Shown here piece after piece: positions 38,387 to 49,400 of a DNA stretch of 64,000 nt (its first letter is position 1; every line of letters starts with the position of its first letter). A program made the position numbers and the translations under genes. The DNA comes from Brachycybe producta (Eukaryota; Arthropoda; Diplopoda; Playtdesmida; Andrognathidae), in NCBI GenBank assembly GCA_036925085.1, contig JAUPFP010000067.1, forward strand, positions 372,001 through 436,000, given 5' to 3'. Below the pieces are notes generated by a model. The model saw only the letters and a program-made list of their open reading frames with translations, had not been told where the DNA came from and searched no databases.

Positions 38387-38506
38387 GCCAACGGCCATAC
38401 CACGTTGAATGCACTGGTTCTCGTCTGATCACCAAAGTTAAGCAACGTCGGGCCCAGTCAGTACTTGGATGGGTGACCGCCTGGGAATACTGGGTGTTGT
38501 TGGTAT
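38387..38506 (+). rRNA. 5S ribosomal RNA, copy 2
   Basis: 120 bp, start GCCAACGGCCATACCACGTT, with the same internal control region as copy 1. Followed by CG and a T run (from 38509) as RNA polymerase III terminator. It is divergent from copy 1 with a 211-bp spacer. Both could be functional genes or parts of a 5S-derived repeat. Confidence 0.93.
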
Positions 38507-38664
38507 CGTTTTTTTAAAAAAATCTGTTACCAGTTATTGAGTCTCATTTTCGTTTTGATATCTTTAATTATTTCGTTTTTTTTTACATATTTAAATATTT
38601 TACTAATTTTTATTCTTTTAAAAAATGTAACTTTTAACATTCATATTTAGATGCAGCTACCAGC

Positions 38665-39530
38665 TCTTGGGAAATTCAAGTGGAACGCGTTTGTTATTCT
38701 GAATTTCAGGTGCCAAATAAAGAGAAACTTGAATGTGTTTTAGAAACTAGAACGGTAGCTCAATCACTTAAAAGGCTACATCACAAAATTACTTCAAAAA
38801 ATCTCCACAAAGAGAGCTAGCATCGTTTTTCTATTGAGCCCATAAGACCAAATTGTTAAAAAAAATGTTAATTTTTAAAATACACAGTCGCGGCAATATG
38901 TTTATTTTTCATATTTAAAGTTGTCCAATATTAAGTTTTTAAAGTGCAACATGCACCTTAAATATATGCTGATCTGACAAAAAATTGGTAAGTGCGGTTC
39001 TATTTTTAAAAACTATTTCAAAATCGCGAATTTCTAACTCTTATATTAAACTCCATTGAGTATGCACTTGTAAGCAAAAAAAACATCCATTAAAATGTTG
39101 CTAAAAAATACCTGAAACTAATTTTAAAAAAACACAATTAAACCACAGTGAAGCCAACACGCAAGTGCTGATTTTTTTCTGGTTTTTAGGTATTTTTATG
39201 AGCGTTTAAATGGATGTTTTTTCTTACGAGTTTAACATAAAGAGTTAGAAATTTGCGATTTTGAAATAACTTTTAAAAATAGAACCGCACTTACCAATTT
39301 TTTGTCATTCTATCAATCGATCAGCATATATTTAAGGTGCACATTACACATTGGACAAATTTAAATATGAAAAATAAACATATTAAAATTAACGCTTTTC
39401 TGAATGAGCTACCCCCCCCCCCCTTCTAGTCTAAATAACAATCAAGTTTCTCATAATTTTGCACCTGAAAAACAGGTTAATCACTGTAATCAGAGTTCGA
39501 GAGGCATTTATGCTTCAAAACCACATTAAC
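38665..39530. repeat. Family A element with palindromic family R inserted
   Basis: Outer arms 38665-38780 (TTAGAAACTAGAACGGTAGC) and 39405-39530 (GAGCTACCCC...CTTCTAGTCT, AATCAGAGTTCGAGAGGC) are family A. Between them lies family R as an inverted pair: 38785-39150 and its reverse complement 39160-39395. They meet near GCCAACACGCAAGTGCTG. Confidence 0.75.
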
Positions 39531-40490
39531 ATGAAGAAAAAAATAGGATATTCTTACATTCTTCTACTTTTTTCCAACACATGTTACTTTGTTCTTTTAA
39601 AAATTCTAAGAAAAAAGTAAAGCAAGAATTAAAAGTTCTATGCCCAACATAGGAACTAAGGAAGCTTTTCACAAGTTTAACTTGAAGCATTTAAACAGGT
39701 TTCCAAAATAGAAAAACCCTATTTTATTAAAAAAAAATTTGTAACTTAATTTACTGCATGGATTAGTTTTGATATTTTGACAGGAAAATATTAGTATTAA
39801 TGTATCACAATAGAAAACCTCTTATCTGTTGTTGAGTTGTTCCGCCCCAATTCCATCCTTTTGATCCATTAAGGCCCTTGGCACACATACAGGGCCATAA
39901 CCACATCTTGATCTTAGGAAGGGCCACGAATTTATTGGAAGGGCCGATATTCTTGAACAGTTTTTTACTTTAAAAAATGTAAAAAAATACAAAGTAATAA
40001 TATCACAAGATATTCCACCTCCTCCCCTCCCCCAAGACTGGAAATAATTATTTCAATTTTTTTATTAGGATTTACGATAGTTACTACTACTAACTAGTTA
40101 GATTAAATGATAAACTATTTTTTCTTGAACGTACACAATTAAATTTCTTAAAGATCACAGTATTTTATTTAAATATCAACTCAAGAGCCGTTCAAAAGCG
40201 TTGCGTTTATAGGCATTTTTCACCAAGATAGAAAATGATTAGGGCAATGTAAATTGCTTCACGAAGGACAACTTTTCTAGGCACGGCACCCTACCTGACC
40301 TTCCCACCCCTGGGTACGACCCTTGGCACACATACAACTTTTGATGGCCAGTTTCGACTGCAAAAATGAAGTTGCAGGTGGTTGGGTTGTGGTTGAAGTG
40401 TATTTTTTTTATGGAAAAATTCAAAGTGGTCTTCATTTTCCAGTCGAAATCGACCACCTTAAAAGTGGTCTGTGCTGTACAAACCCTAAG
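39531..40490. other. Non-coding stretch before the family B cluster
   Basis: No gene recognised. The phrase CCCTTGGCACACATACA occurs twice (about 39871 and 40318). A small inverted repeat (AAAATGAAGTTGCAGG against GTGGTCTTCATTTTCC) lies at 40360-40445. The rest is AT-rich. Confidence 0.5.
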
Positions 40491-40696
40491 ACAGGCATTT
40501 AGAAATCGGGACAAACACAAGTTGGCTCAGCCTTTTTTATGACGACCGGCAACTTCTAATTGGTTTGTTGTGTGGTTCGACGTTGAAAACGGCGGAGCAT
40601 GTGACGTCAGACTACATAACCAACCAATTAGAAGTTGCCGGTCGTCATAAAACGGGCGGAGCCAACTTGTGTTCATCCCGATTTCTAAATGCCTGT
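40491..40696. repeat. Family B palindrome, copy 1
   Basis: Ends ACAGGCATTTAGAAATCGGG and its inverse. Inner blocks GGCTC(A/C)GCC near each end and a centre with GGGCGGAGC and TGACGTCAGACTACATAACC. Confidence 0.85.
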
Positions 40697-40764
40697 ACCC
40701 TTAAGTTGATTCCCTGTAATATGCGAGACTTTATTGCTTTGCAACAAAGATATAAATAAAAACG

Positions 40765-40972
40765 ACAGGTAGTTAGAATTAGGTGAAAACTTCAGTTGGC
40801 TCCGCCCTTGTTATGACGACCGGCAACTTCTAATTGGCTGGTTATGTAGTTTGACGTTGAAAAGGGCGGAGCATGTGACGTCAGACTACACAATACCAGC
40901 CAATTAGAAATTGCTCGCCGTCATAAAAAGGGCGGAGCCAACTGAAGTTTTCACCTATTTCTAACTACCTGT
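40765..40972. repeat. Family B palindrome, copy 2
   Basis: Ends ACAGGTAGTTAGAATTAGG and the inverse. TTGGCTCCGCCC near the left, GGGCGGAGCCAAC near the right, TGACGTCA at about 40877. Confidence 0.85.
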
Positions 40973-41525
40973 ATAAAAACGTTGCCAACCATTATGATTT
41001 CATAGTAAAATAGGGAAAGAATGCTCTTTATTTTAAGAATGGTGACCTTGAATATAAAAAAAACAATCGCCATATTTTTTCTCATAAAACATTTTTTCAT
41101 CTCAAAATATTGAATTATATGAAGAAGAAAAAAAAATAATTAAACATCCCAATTAACTTTCATTTACAGATAAATGCCAAAAAAAAAATCAATTATTACA
41201 CAATAGCCCACTTCTACACACATACACAATAAAACAAAAATCGTTGGCCCATAATATAATTCGGTTGCCTCTAGATTAGATGCACAACGATTCATTTAAT
41301 AGAAGATAATTATTATTACTATTATTATTATTATTACTATGATTAGAATGTGGATCATTTTAATTAAAACCCACCATATCACCACCATATACGAAAAAAT
41401 TTAGTGTTTCATTTCAGCGTCTACTTTTATTATTAAAAATTGATTTTTATTATGAAAAAAAAAAAAAAAAAAAGCCAAGTTCCAGATACTTTTCAAAAGT
41501 AACTTGTTTCCAGTTACTTCTACAA
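40973..41525. other. Non-coding, simple repeats
   Basis: AT-rich. Contains a TTA/ATT trinucleotide run at about 41308-41342 and a 20-base A run at about 41456. No gene seen. Confidence 0.6.
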
Positions 41526-41669
41526 AAGGCAATTGTGCCCAGCATTAGAATTTCGATGGCTCCGCCCTTTTTTTTGAACGTCATTAATTTCTAATTGGTT
41601 TGTTACTTGGTCTGACGTCATCAAAGGGCGGAGTAAAAGAAATTCTAATGCTGGGCACAATTGCCTGTC
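41526..41669. repeat. Family B variant, copy 3
   Basis: Ends GGCAATTGTGCCCAGCATTA and its inverse. The core carries GGCTCCGCCC, TCTGACGTCATCAAAG and GGGCGGAG. Confidence 0.8.
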
Positions 41670-42454
41670 TTCTAATTTACAATCTACAAAGCAAGTTTTG
41701 ACAATTTTTTTTGAAAAGTAACTAGAAGCTAAATACTAAATGATAAATTGAGATAATATTATAAAAGTAATGGAAAGTTTGTTGTTTTTTTAATTATGTA
41801 TGGAAAATAAATTATTTTCAAAAAGTAACAGAATTTTTTTATTTGTAAAAGTAACTAACGGAAAGGCAAGTTACTTCCAAACAACTTCCATAATTAACTG
41901 CCTTCAAGTTACTTCCAAACTACAAGTTCCAAAAATAACTTACTTTCAAGTTACTTTGCACATTTTTCCATTTCTTGAAAAGTAACTTAAAGTCATAAAA
42001 TTACTATTAAAGTTTGTAGTTATTTGAAAAGTTACTACCAACCATATTCTAAAACGTTGTTTAAGGCAAAGCTCAACTTAAAAACTCTTTCTAGACTTAC
42101 TATAAAAACTTTTGTTTTAACTCGTTTTTTAAGCTTAACTTTATTTTAAGCAACGTTTTTTTTTTGAAAACGAATATAAGGTTGTTATACTTTTTTCGAA
42201 AATACCTGGAAGCTAAAAGTTACATTCAATAAGTAATTTAAAATTTTTTTTTTTTGGAATTACTCAATCAGATGTTTCTAAATTTATGCTTGTAATATTC
42301 AAACCAAATTATAAATGAATTTTTGCAAAATGCATTTTAAACAATGCATTTGCAAATATTTAAATAAATTCGAAGAAATGAAATGAGAGAAAAAAATGAA
42401 ACAAAACTTTTTCACGAATAAAGTGAAGAATGATAAAAAACAAAAGGATGGTTT
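41670..42454. other. Non-coding stretch with AAGTTACTT-rich sequence
   Basis: Repeated short AAGTAACTT / CAAGTTACTTCCAA words between about 41700 and 42020 suggest a decayed tandem or palindromic repeat. No gene seen. Confidence 0.45.
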
Positions 42455-42481
42455 CACCATATATATATTTATATATATATA

Positions 42482-42573
<92 letters not shown>

Positions 42574-42585
42574 TATAATTATGTA
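42455..42585. repeat. (TA)n microsatellite
   Basis: Over 100 bp of almost pure TA repeat with a few TTTA interruptions at its left edge. A short (G)n/(GA)n tract follows at 42628-42646. Confidence 0.95.
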
Positions 42586-42714
42586 TTTATGATATATTGA
42601 CAAAAATAAAGAACTGTATGAAGAAAGAGAGGGGGGGGGGGAGAGCTTTAGAATAAAAAGTCACATTCTTAAAGCCCAATTAAGATGTTTAATGATTTTT
42701 TAATGATTTTTTTT

Positions 42715-43455
42715 TTAAAACTCAGGTTATTCTAGTTTCAGAAGAATAAACACTGAGGAGAAATTGAAAGTTTTATATACTAGAATGATAGATGAATCAC
42801 AAAATAAAACTTTTTATTAGGGATGTGACATTGGAATCTCGCGAATCTTGAAAAATATTCGAGATTCGAAAAACTCGAATCTTCGCGCTTTTTTCGTCTT
42901 TCGAATCCTAAAAAACTGTTAAAAATTTTGGTAAAATTAGTTTTAACTCAATTAATGTCCAATAGAAGCGTTTACTAACAAAAAAATCCGGTGATTGTTG
43001 CAATTTTGGTGGTCGGACCCGGATTACCAATTTCATCACCTTGTGGCGACCCTGAGTGACACACTTGTTTTTTTATTATTAATAATTTAATATTTATTAT
43101 TATTTTATTTATTTGTATCTTCTTAATGAATAACGTAAGATTCGATAAGATTCTATTGGTATCGCAGAGAATAAATGTTTATTTTGACAATGGATTTCTA
43201 TGCTGCTTTTAGACTAAATGGTTCCTCTCCAACAGATCCTTTCTGAGCTGCTTGCAGAGTAATTATTCAAATTAAAAAATGGTTATAGTAATCATTCTTG
43301 AATGGTTAATGTTATGATTCTGATATCAACATTCAAATACCTTAATGTGATTGACCCTTCTAGTTTCTAAAACACTTTCAAGTTTCTCTTCATTTTGGCT
43401 CTTCTGAAAAACGAGAATAACCAAAGTTCACGGGACATTTAACTCTTTAAAGATC
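42715..43455. repeat. Family A element split by family C
   Basis: Left A arm 42715-42825 ends in AATAAAACTTTTTATTA. Family C then starts TTAGGGATGTGACATTGGAAT (about 42827) with ATATTCGAGATTCGAAAAAC. The A right arm resumes by about 43335 (GACCCTTCTAGTTTCTAAAA, to GAATAACCAAAGTTC). Confidence 0.7.
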
Positions 43456-44914
43456 GATTCACATTATACGAAACGTCAACGTCACAGAACGTAAACCATA
43501 TCAACGTCACGTCAAAATAATATACACAATGTATTTTATATATTGTGCTGGTATGAGTGAACGATACCATACCATTTTAATATATATTAAGCTTTGTCTG
43601 TCTGTGTATAACGCTGTACAAACAAGGCCAAATACGTTTAAGCACGTCGGAAAGCCAAAAATTAAACTAGAGTTTTGCTCCCGTCATTTATGACGGGTTT
43701 ACCCAACTAGTATAAAATATATTGCATAATATTTTGACGTGATGTTTTACGGTATGTTCCATGACGTTGACGTTCCATATAATGTGGAATCGACCTTTAA
43801 CCACCTTAAACCTTCTTGTAATTTTTTTTTTAGAAAAAAAAAAGGCAAAATAAAAACCTTGCAAACGAACACACACGTAACTGCCACATAAGCGCAAACA
43901 CTCACACATTTAAGAAAAAAAATACACAAAAGTGGCCCAGCCACATATACGCAATACAATCATATAATGAGATGAATAAAAGAGACGAAGAGAGAAAAGA
44001 AGAGGTGGAAAAACAAAAATACGATATTTGACGAAATGGCACTTCTTGGAAAACATTAATTAGATTTGATTTTATCTATAAAAAAACATTTTGGAGGAGA
44101 AAAATCTGTTTTTCACCACCGAACATACAAACATATACAAACCATTCATTCCTTCATTCATTTATGCAATGGCTATGAAATGAGAGAAACTCACGAGACG
44201 TTTTTGAGACCCGTCCACATCACGGTTTCGATTGTTAATCCCTTCCTAACTTACAAAAAAAAAGTCTTTCGGAAGTTGGTTACAATCCTTCCAAATGTCG
44301 CATTTCGTTCTTCTTACTTAAAAACTTGGAAGTACTTATTATATATATATTCAATGGCTGCATAGCTTGGGTTTATTTTTTTGATTCGAGGCTAATGGCC
44401 GCAAAACGGTCGGTTCGAATGTGATTTTCCGTTAAAAAAAAGAAACAACCGAAGTTGCAAAATATATATAAAAATACAAAACAGGTTTTATAAATAAAAA
44501 AACAAACATCTACTAAAATCTCTTGAAATACTTACGAAATAGCCTCTCTTAGACCGTTAATGATATGTTTTATTCTTTCCGAATTTCGTGTAATAAATCT
44601 AATAAAACAGCTCACAAGCTCCGTATTGAACTACGATCGTTTTTGAAAACCATTTAGATCAGGATTCATATTATTGTGACTGAGAAAGATCGCATATCTG
44701 ATATAGCTTCTCTCAAAGCTTTCAGATTCGTCCTTTTTTCAAGAACGGATCAGATTTGACAGATCATGCATTCACCTATTGTATTTGAACTGTCAGCAGA
44801 TCGACAGATCCGAACTGACAGATTTAATCTTTCAGGTTCTGATTTGTTGATGTGTCAATTACTTGTCCGATATATGGCTTTAAATTACAAACATTAATCT
44901 TTAAAGGTTTATTT
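43456..44914. other. Non-coding stretch
   Basis: An imperfect inverted repeat built on TATATTATAC / ACGTCAACGTCA lies at about 43455-43790. An A-family end (TTTAACCACCTTAAA) sits at 43797. No reading frame resembles a gene. Confidence 0.5.
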
Positions 44915-45620
44915 TGGAGGAGTTTTGCCGACGACCCGGTGCCTGAGCAGAGATAGCCTCCTCTAAGTAATCTTGTGGTGCTGGGGGTCCCGAAAGCGAA
45001 TTCCAGTCAAGGCATGGTTGTTGTGTTTGTCTTTCATAATGTCTCCGGCATTACGGAGTTGAGTCAGTTGAAGTCAGGCAAGGCAATCGGTCATAAAACA
45101 CATTTCGCCAAATCCAAACGTACGTCGCATCTTTCATCAGTTGACCGACCCCGTTCGGTGCGGGACGTGGTCCAGGTTCAGTTAATTCCAATTGCAATTA
45201 AAAAAAAAAGTTTACCGACTCCTGAAATAGGATATTTGCGGCCCGCGAACCGTAGTTTCATGTAATTGTAGTTGGGTGTATCTAAATTTATTCGATGTTT
45301 TGTATTATCCGTTTTCACTGTACCTCACAATTCGTCATCATCATCATTTCCTGCACCTTTTCCCCGCAATCACTTTTCAATTTTGACGAATCTTTAGAAC
45401 CGGCTGCCAACCTGACATCAACCCTCTCTTCTGCACCCGGGCTAGAGACCGGCAAAGGCGGGGTTCGGTTTTGGTCTGCCACGAGTATTTTATCTCCTCA
45501 GTACCCTTCCATAACTAGCAAGTATTCCTCTATTTACCACCCGAGGTGGAACCAGATGGGTTGTATTGTTGTATTGTATTGGTTATATTGTATGGGTTGT
45601 TGTATTGGTGTGCGTGTACC
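44915..45620. other. GC-richer unidentified island
   Basis: Clearly richer in G and C than the surroundings, for example CCGACGACCCGGTGCCTGAG, GCGGCCCGCGAACCG and CACCCGGGCTAGAGACCGGC. Two moderate open frames (44975-45265 and 45295-45651, plus strand) match no family I know. It could be a remnant of a transposable element or foreign sequence. A TGTATTG-rich tract ends it. Confidence 0.4.
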
Positions 45621-46467
45621 TCACAATTCGTATGTTTCTGAGTTGTTCTAGTACAATAAACGCCTGAAAACAACCACTAGATCGCGCTCGGCGAGTGTAA
45701 TATCGGCCGAAAACAATTACGCACCATTTCCAAAAACCTGGTCTCATCTAATCGGTTTTCAAAAACACCTCAAATCATCAGTTCGCCCTAAATTCCCAAA
45801 TAATTGCCTGTCCAGTGTATAACCCTCCCTCCCATTTTAGCCCATCCTTCCCCCCAAACCAATGTTAAGTAGTTTGGCCCTCTTTGGCAATTAATAAAAA
45901 AAAAACATTAAATTTGATCTATAACACTCGAAGATTTTCTTCGGTTTCTTTTTACGTAAATCACATTCGAATCCAACAAATTTTAGCGACAAACGATCCA
46001 ACAACTTCGTATGATATAAACCTCACCGTAATTCCTCCCATTCTCAAAATGTAACAAAAATAAATCACCATCCCGAGCGGCAATCGAACAACTGCCTTTT
46101 TTCCTCTTCCTCCACCTCCTCCAAAGGTACGACCGCACACGAACGACTAAAACTGCATCGTAAGGTCACCGTCCGACATATTATTTTCACCGAGAAAAAG
46201 AAAAGAGGTCGAGACGAGATGAAAATTCGTCTCTTGCTCTTAACTATATCATCCGTCGTGATTTTCACTTTTATTGCACGCTTTTACCAACCGGGTGAAA
46301 CTGTGAATTTGATTCTCTTCCTCCTCCTCTTCTTCTTCCGAAGAACACGAGAAAGATATTCTTTTCTTAATATATATATAAAAACATCGTAGAAAGAAAC
46401 GAAAACACAAAAGAGGGGTAAATGTTAAATGGAGTCAAAATAAAACATCACCCCTCTAGAGTTAGGG
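45621..46467. other. Spacer and HR39 3' flank
   Basis: AT-rich and C/T-rich tracts (for example CTTCCTCCTCCTCTTCTTCTT near 46315). It probably includes the HR39 3' UTR. No other gene recognised. Confidence 0.5.
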
Positions 46468-49400
46468 TCAGTGTTCGCCACGTAAAAGTTCCACCAAAAG
46501 ATTGAAGCCCGGAACTTCACCCTCGCGTTGTTTCATAGAAAGCGAGTCTTTACCGATCTGACAAGTACGTTCTAATTCGGGAATCCTTAAGAGTAACTCT
46601 CCGAATTTACTTGGATGGTCCGCATAACGCGACATCGTGTACGTCTGTAACGCTTGAATGACTCTCTCCTGAGCGTGACGAACTTTTTCTGGTTCTTTGA
46701 GACCGACGACATCTTCAAAAACAACAACAAAAATGATGTCAGTCTAATATAAGTTCACATTAAGCAAACATTGAAAATTAAAAACTAAATGAGACGAAAT
46801 CGAAAGCGATTTCTAAACTAGAAGAGTAAATGAATCACTTAAGGGTGGGTCCAGAGACTAGAATAGAAGAACGAACCGAACAATATTAGCGAACATTTCC
46901 AACGAACATATTCGTTGTTCCGTTCGCTGTGATCGGAGTGTCCAAACTTGAACACAACATGTTCGCAACGTGTTCTCAGTTGGTAACCTCATAATAGATG
47001 TTCGGGAAAAATGTTCTCTCGGGCCGAACACGAACATCCTTTGAATGTGACGGTCAAAAAACCGACAAATGGTGGATTGGAGCCCAACAGAACAACGAAC
47101 AAAAATTGTTACAAAGAAATATTCGGAGAAATTTCGCAAACAAGTGTTCTGTTTCGTTATTCTAGTCTAGACGAGACCCACCCTTAACGTAACTGAACAA
47201 TTAAGTAATTTACCCGACGTTAGAAGAATGATGACCTTGAGGCAGACGTACTCGTACTGATCGACTCGTAGCCTCCTCAGATGTTCCGTCAGATTCAACA
47301 TCCTCTCGATGATCGGACCGAGACCGAGAGCTCTGGCCTGTGCAAGAGTGACGGACTTACCGAAAGAGACACGAATCTCTTCGGGGGTAGGAATGGAACG
47401 ATAACAGCAGCTCAGAAGCAAAAGTTGGCACCAAGAATTCAACAGAAGACAAATTTGATCGTCGATCTTAAAAGTAAGAAATAAGAAAGAAAAAAGAAGT
47501 CCGTTAATTTCGGTAAAAATAAACATTCCTTCGTCTAGTAACTTATTATTACCGAGACGTTCCTGAAAAGTGGAAGGCTTTTGCACCATTTGACGATCTT
47601 GTAAAGGCGGTGATCGGCAATGTTACAAAGATTACCGAAAAAATCAGAACTAGTCGTACTATCGAACGCTTTCGTTTGTAACGAATGTTCCGATGATTTC
47701 GGCGGAGCTTCTCCTTCACTATAATACCATAAATGTTCCACGGACATAATCTCCTGCAACATAAGAAGAGAAAAAAATTCTTTTAACCGAGAAAACCATT
47801 CTGTTTTTTTCTTCTTCATATTTTGAATATTGTTATTTTTTTTTAGTGCAATTCATGGACGAATTTCAGCCGAAAAAGAGTTTTACCGTGATGAGGTCTG
47901 GAACGAGGCAGTCCGTCGAACACGAACTGTGACTGCTTGCTTTGGACGACGTCGACTCCGCACCGCTACCGTTCACCATGACGTCGGATTCGTCTCCGGA
48001 TCCGTGAACCCTATCCATTCCGAAGCCGAGCATCCCACCTTCGCCTCCGATAGACGAAGCCAACAACGGAGGAAGAGCGTACGTACACTGATACGTACTT
48101 CGACCGCCTCTTGTCCTATCTTCACGAATTGCTATCAATTTAAAAGAAGGCGAAGAAGACAGTTAAGACGGTTATATTATTCGGGAAAGTAGAAAAGAGT
48201 GTGAAACCAAAGATCCGCTTTGAAATGAACAGCACCTTCTAACTTCATGCCCCGTTTGAGGCACTTGTCGAATCGACACGCGGGGCATTTCTTCCTCGTG
48301 GTCGTCGTGATGGGACACGAAGCTCCTCGGAGGCACACGTAATTCTTTTTATTCTGAACTGTCCTTTTGAAGAAACCTTTACAACTTTCGCAAGAAAAGA
48401 TTCCGTAGTGAAATCCGGAAATACGATCACCACACACTGGACACGGACTACGTAAATAATTATTAAAAATTACACTTTTTTTAAAAAAAATCTTATAACA
48501 AAGTTCTGATCCTGAGGTGTCACTGCATGCAGTAAGAAAATAAGACTGTCATATGCAGCTCATAACCTCCTAGCAGTCACAAAATCAAATTATAAAATAT
48601 TATGACAAATATTGTCATATGATATGCCATTTGATTAGTGTACAGAATAATATGACAATCATAAAATAATATGGCACAAGCTGTGACATCATAAGGTATG
48701 ACTGTCACAATTATATGACTTTTTTTTTGTAATGAGGCCCCTAGGACCTCAGTACAGTAAGTAAATAAGACTGTCACAAGACAGTAAATTGTTATACAGT
48801 ATAGTCATATCTATATGACAAACATTCTCATATGACTGATGTTCACGAACCTCATTACAGAAAAAAAATAAGACTGGCATATGACATTATCATATCTAGC
48901 TAATACATTTTAGTAGTCATAAAAGCAAATTATAAAATATTATCACAAATATTGTCATATTATATGCCATTGATTAGTGTGCAGAATAATATGACAATCA
49001 TAAAATAATAGGGCACAAACTGTGACATTATACGGTATGAATGTCACAATTTTATGACTTTTTCAGTAATAAAAGCCCATAGGGTGTGAATAGAGTAAGA
49101 AAAAAATAAAACTGTCATATGACAGTAAATTGTCATATCAAGCTTATAACTTTACAACTGTCACAAAAAATATAAAATATTTTTATGACAAAACTGTCCT
49201 TGACTGGTGTACATAATAATATGACAGTCATAAAATAATGGCACACAATCAGAAGATAAACTTGTTACAATTTTATGATTTTTTTCTGTAATGAGGTTGA
49301 AAAAAGTAACCAAAACGAGAAGTGTCTTAGAAACTAGAACGGTAGTTGAATCCCTTAATAGTATTTTCATGTTGATTATATATTTCAAAATAAACTTTAT

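Noticed and set aside
38056..38506. Calling the 5S copies pseudogenes
   Set aside because: Both keep the full length, internal control regions and a T-run terminator. The few differences between them do not obviously disable either.
42455..42585. Possible replication origin or matrix attachment region at the TA tract
   Set aside because: Nothing beyond a plain (TA)n microsatellite is visible.
46858..47139. 93-codon minus-strand open frame inside family D
   Set aside because: It lies entirely inside a short TTAA-flanked repeat, has no transposase-like motif and is too short to be a functional transposase.
47830..48192. 120-codon plus-strand Arg-rich open frame
   Set aside because: Antisense of the HR39 exon encoding the FTZ-F1 box (47887-48131). 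It has no features of its own.
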